From Mytilus galloprovincialis (taxonomy: Eukaryota; Mollusca; Bivalvia; Mytilida; Mytilidae), in contig NC_134839.1 of NCBI RefSeq assembly GCF_965363235.1, positions 60,107,560 through 60,171,559 of the forward strand: a stretch of 64,000 nt of DNA, read 5' to 3'. A model generated the notes under the pieces. The model saw only the letters and a program-made list of their open reading frames with translations. It searched no databases and was not told where the DNA came from. The position numbers and the translations under genes are program-made. Position 1 is the first letter of the stretch, and the number at the start of each line of letters is the position of its first letter. This document shows positions 1-13,699 of this stretch, one piece after another.

Positions 1-1240
1 AACTTTTCATGTCTATGTATCAACATTCAAGCAGCTCTTGCACATGGTGTATATATCTCCCAGTTGATACGATATTTTAGCGCTTGTGCTTCGTATCATG
101 AGTTTCTCGATGAGAGTTGCTGCTCATAAGGAAGCCATTACATGTACACCAAGAGTTTGAAAAGATTGAGTGGGGAAGTTGAAATCATCGATTACGCCTT
201 CAAACGCTGTTTACCGTAATGGATATCTTCCAATTGTGTAAACACAGCCTCGTGCTCTTATCCTAGAATGGCAACTATCAAAATAAAATTTTCAAAGGAC
301 TTATACTCGTATGAGCAACACGAAGGGTGTCACATGTGGAAAAGGATCTGATCACCCTTCCAGAGCACCTGAGATCACTCACGATTTTTTTTGGGCTTCG
401 TGTTGTGCAGTATTTTGTTTTATTTATTGAATTTTGTAAACTATTGTATATCTTTTTGTTAGTTTTTTCTTTTGTGTCTCTAATTGATTTTTACAAAATT
501 GATGTCTTTTTTCACTATGTTTTACTATGAACATATAGCTTAGTACATAAACACCATATACAAGTTTTCAATATGAACTCGAAACTAGTGTTGACAGAGT
601 AAAAACGTATATAGACTGAAGTTGTCTTCATTAATACAAATAATAAGCTGCAATTACCAGTGTCTTTTACATGGGATATTGCATTACAGAACCGGATCAG
701 TCATAATATCTCACGCGATTTAGCGGATAATTTCCACAATATAAGGATGCGTGAAGAATATGTTGAAGCACAGACTTGTTAATTAATATTCAAATGTTGA
801 TTTGAAACTGCTCAAAACTGAAACACGAATTACACTTGTCATAAGATAAATAGATAAGAACATACTTGAGAAGAAAGAAAATAATGTCTTATAGAGTAAA
901 ACATGATAGAACATACAACTATGAATCATCGTTTAACGGTAAGGACAAAACCCAATGCAGACAATCTAAAGACCAAAAACAAAGAAAACCCCAAGAAAAT
1001 TCCACACATATTATTGCCAAAAATAACGACTAAGTAATCAGAACTTTGCTAAACACCGACAGTGAACTTGAATCTGGTTTAATCGTGATTTTCTATTGTT
1101 ATGTCAATGAGGTCGTATATTCATATTCATAAATGCTTCCAAACATATATGAATATATATGAACGCAATGAAATAACGTGATTTCCCAGATATATAAATA
1201 ATAATCGCTAATTACACATGGTAATATGGTGGCCGGTTAA
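1..1240. other. Intergenic, no gene seen
   Basis: AT-rich sequence with only short chance ORFs, the longest 67 codons and low-complexity. I see no domain, no RNA gene and no clear repeat structure here. Confidence 0.6.
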
Positions 1241-1244
1241 GACC

Positions 1245-1302
1245 ATTTCGCGTTTTCGCGTTTTCGCCTTTCATATTCTATAGGGCGAAAACGCGAAATC
1301 GC
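1245..1302. repeat. CG-containing short hairpin
   Basis: The motif cgcgttttcgcc (1257-1268) is followed 15 nt later by its exact complement ggcgaaaacgcg (1284-1295). The left arm also carries a duplicated 8-mer. Perfect 12-bp arms (16 bp if the duplication is skipped) with a short loop would fold as a stable hairpin. Its function is unknown. Confidence 0.6.
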
Positions 1303-1640
1303 GAAGTCGAAAATCTAAGAGGTAGGTCTTGTAATATAGGTCGTTCTGGATGAAGGTCGGGAAAATTTGGACTGCCACGGGAAAATGGGAGTAATTTTGA
1401 TAGGGTCCGAAATTTAGCCTTGAAACAGGACACCTACGGCCCCTCAAAGACTCGTTGCAATTGTTCTTAGTGTGTAAAAAGCATACCCGATCTTTACACG
1501 ATGCATTGGATTTAAGGTCCCCATTCTGACAGGACGTGGCTGCGAACTTGATACATCCTGCACAGCCCAACAGACGCCCCACTTTTGCGAAGGTTTTACT
1601 GCCGATCAGAAGAAGACAATATTTCTATTCCCCAGTCAGA
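1290..1640. other. GC-richer unrecognised block
   Basis: This stretch is visibly richer in G and C than its surroundings and holds a 103-codon open frame on the minus strand (1582-1271), cysteine-rich at its start. I recognise no domain. The composition suggests a fragment of a dispersed element or an old coding remnant rather than a host gene. Moderate doubt remains about which strand, if any, was coding. Confidence 0.3.
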
Positions 1641-3918
1641 CCTGGGGCTATATGTTTTTGACATTAGAACAACGCAATAACAACAACAACTAAGGAAACT
1701 GGTCAAATATACTTACTCACATACGTCTCAAAAATGTCGTCAATAAAAAAAAATCAAGCATATTGATGATGCCAGTATCCAAGAATTAAAGGAAGTATCA
1801 TATCTTTCTTAATTTTGTAATTCATTGATTGTCGCTAGTTGCTGTTTGTCATATTTGTTTTCGCTTATTTCATTTCACTTTTAACGTTTTCACATTTATT
1901 TTTTGCCAGACCTTCTCTAATTAGTAACTGGTGTTCATTATTACCGAAGGCCGTACGGTTACCAATATTTTGTTTGTTCTTGATTATCTTTGTGTGTGTG
2001 TTTATTATTTCAGATGAGTCGGTTGTTGGAAGTTGATGTATTATGTTAACCTGCTCAATACTCTTGTTGATTCCTATTCGTTAATCTTTTATGAATAAAG
2101 TATTCATTTGGATTTTTATCGCAACATAAACGACTAAAACGATTTCAGAGATGGCATTTATTTCATTTTGATGCTTGGTCTATATCGAATTAATTTTCCA
2201 ACTCAAAACTTCATTGGTTAATTGTTGTAACAAATGTCAATTTCAGTTCTATCTAAATTTTACTATTTAGTATTAATTTGGGCCCATATAAATTTTACAT
2301 TATAAAACTAAGTTATAATTGTTATGTCGGTCTTCTGAGTAAATAAGATAAAACAATCTTAGACTTATATTTGTTTTGTTAAATGTTTATCAGTTCTCCA
2401 GACAGCTTAAAACTTTTTATAAATGTCAAACGTGAGAACTGTGTTATGCAAGATATTTTTTATGAGGTTTTTCGAAAAAGTACCTGGATTTAATTTATTT
2501 TACTTCATTTTTTGCACTTTTGTTAGAAAACACCCGAGATCACATATAAAGTGGGGAACAGACATATTTAGATAACTACTGATAATAAAGTTTAAAAAAT
2601 GTCTTGAGTGTCTGATACGTTATTTCCATGTTTAGAAAAATTGATGTAAACAAGATGATTATATACTATAACTGTTCGCCTTTGCAATCCATAACTCTTC
2701 ACATGTTTACATGATACTACCATTATTCTCCTTAGGTTTTTTCCTTTATGATGTCTTATTCATGTATGTAAAAGTGATTTATATACATTGGCGCATTATC
2801 AGACTTACATTTAAACAGAAACATCTGAAATGATAGCAAAAACATATCAAAATCATTGTTAGTATTTCGAACGTTTTTGTTCTTTTTTTATTTAGAACGT
2901 GTAAAAGAAAAAGCATAATTTCGCCAAAAAGCTTTATTTGTTAAGTTCTGTAAAAAAAAAAAGGACAAATATCTATGCAACACCTAACATATTTGCATGT
3001 AATGTCATTTAAATATTCCCAACACTCAAAGGTTCAAAAGCTCCTCATGAAGTCGTGATTTTATACATCTTTGGCTTTGGATTTTGGCGTTCATATTAAG
3101 GTTTATCCCGAAAAAATGATATTAGACGCACCAAAGGAAGAGGTATGACAAGAGCCGTTATTTGGCCCATGATTATTATACATGTAGTATTATATAGATT
3201 AATGATAATTTCCTGATATTTTCTTTCTTTAAATTATTCAACTGTTTATATCTGTTTATATATCAATGGGGGTATAAAGGCTAGCATGCGGAAAATGAAG
3301 ATTCATAAGTAGGGAACAATCAAAAACTATATACCAAATTAGAGATTGAGCAATACAAACCCCACTATAAATAGTGAATGAACTCAGGTGTCAAGTAAGT
3401 GGTAAATGTTAGCTGCTTCCCTTGTTGCACCCATCTTGTTGATCAAGTTAAAAAAAAGTTTGTGACACGTCGCAATCGTTGATTTCACAGTTGTGGAAAA
3501 GAGGAAGAGGTTGTAGCCAGGACAAGGGGAACATAAAGGAGGATCTAAAGATACCAGACGGACAGTCATAATCGGAAACATCTGTGCAACATATTGCCAT
3601 TTGATTGAGGACTTTCCTTTTGGAATTATCATCGGAGTTCAGTATTTTTGTAATATTACTTTTTGTTACACTTGGGTTGTATGGGTTCAGATTCTATAAT
3701 ACACATTCTACGTATAAAAAAACGTGATAGGCCGAGTTAAAATATCTCTCTAAACCATTGGTAACATGGTTAATTCACGATACTATTGGCATACACATAT
3801 CCATTGGTAGCATGACAATCTCTTTAGAATTCAACAAATAAGAAAGATTTGATCAATTTCAATATTTACTCGTACATATAAATATTTCAGTTCAGTATAA
3901 CTATATATAGGGAATAAT
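1640..3918. other. Intergenic, no gene seen
   Basis: AT-rich DNA without a credible coding frame. A short piece at 3560-3660 resembles the end of a dispersed repeat seen better at 10557, 12428 and 16130, with the shared motif gagttcagtatttttgt. Nothing else is supportable. Confidence 0.5.
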
Positions 3919-4043
3919 ACATGGCAAAATCTGTATCATATGTCGTATCATCCCGATACACCAATATCAGCCCAAGGGCCTTTAGGCCCTAGGGATGATA
4001 TTGGTCGAAGGTGATACGGCATGTGATACGGATTTTGCCATGT
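3919..4043. repeat. Long hairpin (about 60-bp arms)
   Basis: The left arm starts acatggcaaaatctgtatca and the right arm ends with the complement, tgatacggattttgccatgt. The arms meet at a central gggccttta/ggccct. Only a few substitutions separate the arms, which are about 60 bp each with almost no loop. It looks like a miniature foldback or MITE-like unit, or a conserved folded RNA cassette. No coding potential. Confidence 0.75.
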
Positions 4044-4535
4044 TTTATACGCTTTATTATACATTTCAACAGGAGAGTTATATTATATGAACTGTTCACT
4101 GGGTTACCTTCAGTTCTACTTTTGTCTTGTTTTAAAAGCCTTAAAAGAACTGCTCAATTACCTATCCAAAGCACCTGGGTTACCTTACAATTTGCGTGCT
4201 GTTGTTTTAAAAATATTTTGTTTATTATTGTATTTTTTTGTGTGTTTTGTATTTTTCATAGTTACATTAAGTGTGCCAAAAATATGAAAATTTGACGTTT
4301 GTGACGTCACATGTACATACTAAACAATGACGTCATTCAATAAATTGCGTCACGCCCGAATGACCGTACCTATTTTGAGAAAAAATATTCTTAAGGGGGC
4401 TCCTGGGTATAAATCAATTTTTTTTTCTAATATAGGATTTCGCTATATTTTTTTATAAATGAACTTTATCATATACTTAAAAGAAAAATCAAATAAAAAA
4501 ATGGGGTCACCGTTCATTTAAGCTCACAATCTGCC

Positions 4536-5012
4536 TCCGGAAGAAGCAATCGTAACTACTCGGCCATTCTCTCTACGCAGTACAATAGCCTCGTATGCAC
4601 TACGGAGAAATTCTTCTTAAATTGTTGGCCGGAATTGTAGTGATCCGCGACACAAAGAAGTTCTATCCTCCAGGTGGCGCTATAATTTGGTTACATATCA
4701 CAGTAATCAAGAACTTTAACTCTGCCAAATATTTTGGCGCGAAAGAAGGAGCAAAGTAAATAAGTAATGGTAAAACTTTTGTACCATTCCAGTCGAAAAA
4801 ATATAAAATTCAATCGGATCGGAAAATTTTCCGGACAGGAGCAAGTTAAATCAGTAGTGGTAAAAAAAATGTACCAGTCCAGTCGAAAAATTATAATTTT
4901 GAATCGAATCGGAAAATTTTCCGGACAATGATTCCTCCGCCTAATGCATACGAGGTTATTTCTTCGTGCAACCAGAAAGGCCGAGTTGTTCCGATTGCGG
5001 AAGAAGCATACA
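4536..5012. repeat. Inverted-repeat element with internal direct repeat
   Basis: The left arm (about 4536-4602) contains gaagaagcaatcg, ctcggcc and cctcgtatgca. The right arm (about 4944-5012) contains the complements in reverse order. Between them a roughly 90-110-bp unit containing gtcgaaaaa and ggaaaattttccgg is tandemly duplicated (about 4748-4926). This is MITE-like architecture with diverged arms. No ORF. Confidence 0.6.
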
Positions 5013-6893
5013 TTTTTTTTAATGTTCGTTTTTTCTGTTGAACTAATAGGAGAAATAGAGGTAATATCGAAATAAAAAAATAACCTAATTACAGAAATCG
5101 CTTAAATTTTACAATTATTTAGTTTATGTACAGCTTATATGAAAACAATAATAAAATATATAGGTCACCGATGAGTTAAAAAAGATATATAAAATTCAAT
5201 GCCAAAAAATGGCATTTTTGCACCAAAAGGAGATAATTTGGAGCTTTTTCAATGATATAAACATTTTAAAAGTCGTCAGGGGCCAAACCGAATCGATGTT
5301 TTGGGTTAATTATTTTACCATATCATAAAGTAATAACTAATAGTGTAATATATAAAATTTGTAATGAAAAAATGAAGGTTCATTTTTTTGCTGAAATTTT
5401 TGTACCCACGAGCCACCTAATAAAGAGTATGCGATAGAGGGTAGGGGTGTGATAAAAGGTATGCGATAAAGGGTGCGCATCAAAGATGCGCGATATGGAT
5501 TAAAAAGTAGGCTATTTATCAATTATTCAAAACTACTGTATTTACTACTAAACATATGATAAAACAATATATAAAACAAAAAACATAATAAGCGACTTAG
5601 AATAATGCGGGGATCCTCTAATTTGCAGTATTTACGGGCGTAATAAATATGTACTTTACGGGCATAGATCTTGGTAATTTGTGTTTGAACTAGGTTAATA
5701 ATGTCACAGGTCAGGTCAGGTAATAATGTATAAAAAGTAGTTGCGGGACGTTCCAATTATAACAATGCGTTATGATACAAAGTTGAGACGACTTTGGTTG
5801 GGTTGCGCTCAGTAAATGTATAATCTGGTATGGTAATGTATATGCACTGGTATCGGGTCCACAGTATAACCGCACAATCAGTAATACGCCCTTATTATAC
5901 TTAAGTTCCACCAAAATCAATGGGACTCAAAGAGAAACTATTGGTCCAAATATGTGGGAATCTGTGCATCGCCAATGATCAAATCTCGGGTCAGAAGTTC
6001 AACTCAAAAGAATATTAAATGAATAATGGCAGATTACTTCGAAAAGAGAAAGTAAAAGAAGTAAAATGAAAACGAACTTAGCCTTCACATCTCAAAAGTA
6101 GCATAATAACAATGTAATTTACACATGCAATTGTTTTTATGATATAATTTACGCATGAAATTGTATACAATATAAACAAGGACATGACACTCAGCATGTA
6201 CTACATATATATAATCTTGCAAACAAATATATATAACATCATTACCCCTAAACCGTAAGTTATGTTCCATAACAGTCAATCAAATCAGGATGGCATTCGT
6301 AACCCTTGGTTTACTATCTATCTTGCACGTAGAAACCATTTATTTATGAAATATTGATTGGAAACGCAACCCTAGAATATAAAGAACTGGGAAATATATA
6401 ATACTACGCATGCAGGCTCAGTTGGAATTGCTACATGAATGTCTGTAAAAGCATACGTTGTTGTTGAAAAGACGAAAATGTATTTCGTTGAATTGTGTAT
6501 ATATATGAAGGAATATGAAATAGTCTTTGTGTGGTCTTGTTCATAAGACAGTTTTAATTACAATTACTAATTAACTTGATAATCGAAAGGATAATCATCA
6601 CTCGTTTTCGACGCTGCTTTTGATTAATGGCAACCTCGATGGCAACATGTGTTTTAGTCTGGGCTCACTTAAAATTGTTAAGTTGTGATTTAGCAGGTTA
6701 TGTAAATATCATTATTAAGTGCAAACAAATCTTCATTGCAGATTTTCAGGCACTATTTCGTCTTTCTTCGTTGATTGATTATACCAAGATTTAATTCATT
6801 ACAAATCATTGAGTTATAAAGCAAGTATAGACGAGACAGCATACTTTGTTGGTTTGTTTTGGTACATTGTCCGTTTCGCAATATGAAAATACT
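5013..6893. other. Intergenic, no gene seen
   Basis: AT-rich DNA with chance ORFs of at most 77 codons. Short degenerate repeats of tatgcgataaagggt occur around 5427-5480. No recognisable product. Confidence 0.5.
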
Positions 6894-7336
6894 AGAATCA
6901 TATTCAAAACAGTGTGGCTATGGCCATTGATTGACGACCTAGATTATTCCATTGACTGGGACAGATTAGGTGAACGTTTGTCTGTAACGACCACTGCTCA
7001 CTACTTACTTATTATAGAATTTAAACTGTGGGGTAACCAAAGTTCTTAACGTCTTCAATAATAAAATAATTCGAAAAATTAATCAGGAATAACCTTTATG
7101 TTTTGATTTATATTATTGATATAAATCATAACATCGTGTTATTCTTGATTAATTTTTCGAATTAACTTAATTTAGGTGTTGAGAACCTTTGGTGACCCCA
7201 CAGTTTAAGTGTCTTTAACAAGTACATAGTGAGCAGTGGTCGTTACAGACAAACGTTCACATAATCTGTCCCAGTCAATGGGATAATTTAGGTCGTCAAT
7301 CAATGGCCACAGCCACACTGTTTTGAATATGATTCT
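6894..7336. repeat. 443-bp near-perfect palindrome
   Basis: The left arm begins agaatcatattcaaaa and the right arm ends ttttgaatatgattct. The intervening blocks match as reverse complements, for example gtctgtaacgaccactgctc against gagcagtggtcgttacagac. The arms are roughly 200 bp and meet near 7115 with little spacer. Arm identity is high by eye, with a short divergent stretch near 7050-7065. It resembles a foldback transposon or an inverted duplication. Confidence 0.8.
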
Positions 7337-10300
7337 AAGTCACCAATTAAAAACGTTTTAGTAGTCTTATAATGCAGAAGCATTGCAGTTTTCAATGAAT
7401 AAGTACGTTGATTCAAGTTGATTTGGAGTTTCATAGAAACAAAATCCGTCGATATGAGCAGTAATGGTCCGTCAATGCTTTGAAAAATTTATTATATGAA
7501 ATTAAGTGGCAAATCTGATATTTTTACAATTAATTGTGAATAATTTGTTTTATTATGAATTATAGATTTAAGAAATCGTGGACATTAAACTGACAATGGC
7601 ATGATAAAAAAAAATGATAAAAAAAAACAAAAAAACCGACAACATACAAACCACAGCATTAATATTAAAGACTGAGCAACATGAATGCCACCAATAGTAT
7701 TGTTTGGGAGATCTTTACTTCATATGCAGGTGCTGTTGATAATTTGCTGTATGGAAATGGAAAGTTCACAATTGGAAACTTGTTACCACTTTATTTTGTC
7801 GTGAAGTCATGTTATCAATGAACCCTTTAATATTGTCAATTTCTATGTGTAAGTCAAGTTATAAGGCAGATTCATCTGTATCTGTTGTATCATTTATTTC
7901 AAGTTTGATTTGATATCTGTGTTCAACTTAGTCACCTAACTTTTAATGTCTATTTTGAGAGGACTTCATCTTATATTTTAGTCGGCCAATTTTGGAAAGT
8001 CATATCCGTTGTGGTTAACTTTTGTTGCTATATCATAGCTGGTTACTGTGAGTCAATCATAGCATCACATTAGAGATAATTTAGAAAAGAAATAGATTTA
8101 ACCAATAACAACGTTCTAATGGATTAAATTTTAGTTTCGCACTTATTAGTTTTCTTTGATCAACAAAATTTCAAAATTTCAAAAACTTTGTAATTGGTGA
8201 ACTTATACAAATGCAATTCACTTGATTTTAATTCTGTGAAGATCTATTTTCATTCCATGAAAATAAACGTGTCTATAAAATTACTAAGTGCAGTTTAATC
8301 ATCTTTATCATCTGCTCATTTATCTTATGTTGCCAATAAATACTCTTTTTTTAAAACACAGTACACTACTGTTGTCTTTACATTAATAACTGCATTATAA
8401 TCTGAGGTAAATTTTATGTGGTTCTTCGTTCTGTTTTAAAGAGGATTCTGTAAGACCTTACTGTGCATTTTTGACACAATTTGCACATGTTCATCAACAA
8501 ACAGTACTGGTAATGACATATATAATTCTCGTCGACCTTGAATAACTCCTGCATCTAAAAATCTACGGGCGTGTTCACACTGCAGCTAAAATAAATTTGA
8601 TTTTTTTTTTAATTCAAACTTTGAACATTGATTATAAATAATTACCGCATTTATTCGTGAAACACTCGCAGCCATAATTGATTGACTTTAGTATATAGAA
8701 TCAAATACATGTTTAACAATTGATTTGTTTTTATTTCAAAGTTGTAAACAATACTTTGTGTACAAAAAACAGATTTCACATGGTCATTGTGAGCACAGTC
8801 TAAGTTTCTGCTGTGCATGACGAATGATATGTGCTGTCAGTGCTTTAAAACTTTATTTTCGTACTTTCATATGTGTCGCATTTAATAAACCAGAATTCAA
8901 ATAATGTAAACTACTATTTACATTTTCACTTATGTGATGTCTCAGTTTTTACGTTTTTAACCGTTCACCTCACGATTTTCATCAGTTATTCAGTGTCTTT
9001 AAAGAGGTATTACAAGATTTGGTTTAGTCAAACATTAAGATATAGAAATTTATCTTCCCAAAGTAAAGAGTTTATAGCATTTAAATAAAATCTTAGATTT
9101 TCATAATGTAGATGAATATTTGGCATAACTATTTACTGGCATAAGCAAATATATATCCTTTACCATATGAAGGCTAGAATAATGAACTTAGTATTACAAA
9201 TCAAGTAAACTGACATTTCTTGACATTGGCGAATGCAAGAACATTATGAAGATTGTATGCATCTAACAAAAACTATCGTGTCGAGTTTCTGAATCAATCA
9301 ACCATATTCATTAATACTATAAATATTTTTTTTTCAAATGTTTAATTTTTACATCTGAAAGTTTTTTTTTAAAATCATACTGAATCATACAATGCAGTTG
9401 ACTTGATGCATACATTAGCATCAAAGGGTGAGTATGTGTTGTAACTTGTTATTTTATTGACGTCATGTGTCAAATTTTTCGTTCATTTTCTGGTCAAAAA
9501 CTTATCAACCGTAAATCCAGAAACAGAAAGATACCCTCAAATATATGTTGCCTCCCTTTTATAAATTTACAGAGTTTGCAGTATGGGTTGAATGGTGGAC
9601 ATTTTGAAATAAGGTAAAAACAGGCAGATCTATCAAAACGAGTGTTTGCGAGGGTTATATAACGTATAAACATCATCGCACTCCCTATTGTAAGAGGCAT
9701 TAAATTTAACGTCACCATCCAACCGAAATGGCTACGTATTTAACAAACATAAGCATCCCGAAAAACGTTTCTCTTGCATTTATTTCACTGCCGAATGAGA
9801 GAAGTCCAGATAACCATATTTCTATACACCAGTCTACAGAATCATATTTGTCTTTGATATTTGTAAAACAAGATTTTAGTAAATAATTATCCTCATATTC
9901 CATGTAGTTCAGACAGTTTACTCTCCAGACGTATTCATATTCAATTTCTTAATCGTTAGAATAACAAGAGGGTACTAAGATTGACTCTTTTTCAAACAAT
10001 ACAATTGAGAAGAACGCAATATTTATTTGTTGATTAAATGTAATGTGTTGTGCAAATGATAAACCTAATACACTTTATAAAGTCTACGTACAATGTTTTT
10101 GTATTGAAGCATTGAAATTTTCTAGGTGACATATATATTATGTAATTTCAAACTGTATGTAAGCATGGCTTATTCGATTACTCCTTCTTTTGAATTTGTA
10201 AATATGATTAAGAAATAAGCTATCCTTGTTGTACCTTGAGACCTTTACTGAAATATTCGAAGACGTAAACAATCTACAAAGTAAAAACAGAACCGCATGG

Positions 10301-10556
10301 AACTATCTTTAAAAATCAGCAGAATGCCAAAAATAACGTCGAATCCAATTAAGAACTTCCAATTAAGGATATTTACTTCATTAAACACGAGTTCCCCATG
10401 CTTACCCTATTAAAGTCTTGACAGCGATCAATTCTAATCGGTGACGTCAAGTAATGTGTTCGTTGCTAATCAAAAAATTCGGTGGAAAAAACTCTTGTTT
10501 CCGTTATTGTCGTTTTTGTATAGGGAAATAGTATAAAATTTACTCAAATTACCATT
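7337..10556. other. Intergenic, no gene seen
   Basis: AT-rich sequence with homopolymer runs. The longest frames (about 74 codons) look like chance ORFs. Nothing recognised. Confidence 0.5.
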
Positions 10557-11100
10557 GCAAAAAGTAAAATCACAAAAATACTGAACTCCGAGAAAAATTC
10601 AAAACGGAAAGTCTCTAATCAAATGGCAAAATCAAAATATCTAACACATCAAACGAAGGGATAACAACTGTTATACTCCTAACTTGGTACAGGCATTTCT
10701 GATGTAGAAAATGGTAGATTAAACCTGGTTTTATAGCTAGTTAATCATCTCACTTGTATGACAGTCGCATCAAATTCCATTATATTGACAACGGTGTGTG
10801 AACAAAACAAACAGGCATAATAGCTAAAAATGTCAAAAATAGGGGTACAGTAGTCACCATTGTGTTTTAATCTTCATCACTATAAAAACAAACAAAGAAG
10901 CTCAAAAGGGCATAAAGACAAAGCACATTGGCTAAAATGAAAGACAAGAATACAAAAATTGTCATAGAACAATAACACATTGGCGAGATGTATAAGTACA
11001 GAATCACATAACAAACGGACGACACATTTATGAATTTGCTTCATATTTGTGAACGCAAGTTTTCGATAGTGGTTTGATGTACATAATTTCGAATGCAAGA
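10557..11100 (-). repeat. Dispersed mussel repeat, copy 1
   Basis: It holds blocks that recur elsewhere in the window: agtaaaatcacaaaaatact, tgtatgacagtcg, and ggtacagtagtcacc followed by A-rich sequence. The first ~225 bp (10557-10782) are inverted at 12214-12428. The rest is repeated in direct orientation at 14795-15230. These are transposon-derived interspersed sequence, not genes. Confidence 0.65.
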
Positions 11101-11339
11101 TGTCACAAAAGAATACTTATTATGTAAAACAAATCCAGTTCTGAGATTCTCTGTGTAGAATTTTTTTTTCGAGAATCCAGTGTCTATATAGTAGTTAAAT
11201 TAGATATAAAGTTTTCCATAATTATAAAATAGTTTGGCAACATCAATAACTACTACTGCATTCAACAAAATGCAAAGCCTATACCGTTATACTATAGTTA
11301 GCAATAAAAAGCCCCGAAATGACAAATGTAAAACAAACG

Positions 11340-11560
11340 ACAGCCACTGAATTACAGGCTCCTGATTTGGAACAGGCAGATACATACAGAATGTGACGGG
11401 GTTAAACATGTTAACGGGATCCCAACCCTCCCCTTACTTAGTACAGTGGTGTAACAGTACAACATAAGAACGAACTATAAAAATCAGATGAAAAAGGCTC
11501 AACTGATCAGATGAAAAAAGGCTCAACTGATCAGATGAATACATACAGAAATATTACAGA
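11340..11560. repeat. Fragment of dispersed repeat B plus 27-bp tandem units
   Basis: The block cactgaattacaggctcctga through the 'acataagaacgaactata' motif matches parts of the copies at 19050-19100 and 28690-28830. It is followed by units of aaaggctcaactgatcagatg (about 11485-11540), a 27-bp tandem duplication. A related single unit lies at 30070-30100. Confidence 0.6.
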
Positions 11561-12213
11561 TAGTAGACGTGGCCGGGTTAGTTTTAATTCGGTGTTAAGT
11601 CTCATTCAATTATTTTACAATCGTAGCAGAAAGAAGTTCGGCTACAACAATCGGAAAAAATCGGTAGTCATCTGCGACACTGATATTCCATAACAGTTAA
11701 CCGACTACTTATGGCGTCTGTAAAACTTCAGAAGAGGATGACCACAAGTTAAACCAATGAATTAATATTCAATCAAAACAACAGATAAGTATATATAATA
11801 TTAAAAGCAATGTTTCTCCAAACATAAAGTCAAAACTTGATTGTTAAAATAAGTTCGGTGTGGGAAAAAAAGCATTATTAGTCATATTATTGTCCGTACA
11901 TTTATAATGGGTTGGATATCTGTCAAAAGATTTCCTGTCTTTTACTCATAAGTTAAAACAATAGTAGTTCAAAAAAAATAAAAGAAACTATCAATATCCT
12001 TCAATTCTAGTTTTATTAACGCTTCCAGAGAAAATTACAAATATAACGGATTTTTTATGAACTCAGAGATCTTTTGTTCACCAAAATGTAAGATTTTTCT
12101 TCGGAAGAGAAGGCATTCCAATGTTCTTTCTTTTATCAGAAACCATTTACAACAACTTTACAATAAGTAACGCTTGCAATCGAAGATATATGTAATATAT
12201 TACATGAGAGTAC

Positions 12214-12428
12214 ATGGAATTTGATGCGACTGTCATACTAGTAAGAGGTTTTGCTAGCTTTAAAACTAGGTTTATTCCACCATTTTCTACTTCTGAAAAT
12301 ACCTGTACCGAGTCAGAAATATGACAATTGATATCCATTCGTTTGATTGTTTGAGCTTTTGATTTTGACATTTGATTAGGAACTTGAATTTTCCTCGGAG
12401 TTCAGTTTTTTGTGATTTTACTTTTTAT
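12214..12428 (+). repeat. Inverted copy of the 10.6-kb repeat
   Basis: It contains the complement of the 10557-10782 block in reverse order: tttgatgcgactgtcata, ccattttctac, gagttcag and tgtgattttactttt. Related single copies lie near 16130-16260 and 31990-32140. It is an interspersed repeat with no ORF. Confidence 0.65.
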
Positions 12429-13131
12429 ACACTTTACTTCATTGATTTTCAAACAAATTTCCGCCCAGCAGGCATTTACTTTGAGATTTACTTGAATCGT
12501 AAAATTTTTATAGTCACTAAACGTAATTTTTCATCACTAAATCCTTTGTTTTAATGTCTTCCACAGATCATTAAATACCTTATATAATATATTTCAGAAG
12601 AAAATAACCGTTAGCACTAAACATGCGCTCTAGTCTTATATTTAATTTGCAATATACAAGGATTTGTTGATTGAGTTTCTTAGATATCTGATGAAATAAT
12701 GTTCATTCCCTTGGTTAAGTTAATATTGTTATACCGACAATTTTGTTTAGTATGAAATAAATGATTGTTCAACAAAAAGAGAAAATCAAAAATTTTATGA
12801 CACGACAAAATTCTGCAAATTTAATGAGTATGTTAATATTTTAACAGACGTCACATAGTACTGGAACTGATCTTTAAGAGAATTTGTCTTTAACTTATAC
12901 ATTTCTCAAAACTGATAATGAATTAATCTATCGAAAACGTTCGTGTATGTATCGAAATATATGTAAATATTGAATGTGTTTTTAGTCATTCGTGAGTTGA
13001 ACTTAGAATCGATCACTTTGTTGGCAAACATTATGAAACTACCAAATGAACTAAAAGCTTCACTGGTAACAATGAAGTTGGATAGAAAAGAGCCGGTTTG
13101 GAAATTCACCGCCATCTCTCATAAGGTCTAA

Positions 13132-13640
13132 GTGCAGCTCACTTGGTTCAAGGCTAAGGAACAGGACACTTCATCCCGGAAACCTGAGCCGGCCCTGAAA
13201 AAGAAAAATAATCCACCATCTACCAGGAGACGTAACACTAACCGTTTCGCCCAGTGGATGGGTACAAAAATATTTCTTCCTGCTGCCGCAAAACAACAAA
13301 ACATCGAGGCCAGCGTAAACCACAAAAGTCAGACAGAAGCTACGGACACGATAGTTGATAAACTACTCACACCAACAAAGTACAAATGTGAACCAGTGAG
13401 ATTTGTCATCAACAAGGATATTGTCACCAGTCCGTACAACCACAAGAAGGCATTTTATCGCCTCATTCACTATACATCGATAACATAAAGAGGCAAGCGC
13501 CGTAGGAAAGACGTCGATGAAGGATTTGACATCGACGACCCTAACCTACTTACCACACCAATTCACACGTCGCCCTTAAATCTCCAATCTAAAGAGGCTA
13601 TATCATGTCAGAACGGACTAAAACTTCATACCAGCCACAA
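13132..13640 (+). pseudogene. Unrecognised coding-like fragment
   Basis: An open frame of about 118 codons (13132-13488) starts at a non-ATG codon and reads on past one TAA for about 50 more codons (RGKRRRKDVDEG...). The DNA is noticeably richer in C and G than its flanks, and the peptide is basic (KKKNNPPSTRRRNTNR, then FAQWMGTKIF). Codon use looks coding-like. I do not recognise the family. A capsid/gag-like or other mobile-element protein is possible because of the basic content and the repeat-rich context. No ATG or splice site was found that would make it a complete gene. Confidence 0.35.
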
Positions 13641-13699
13641 CAACGCAGTCAAAATAAGATGAAAGCAAAAGGACAAACAGATCCAAATCTTTAACTTAC

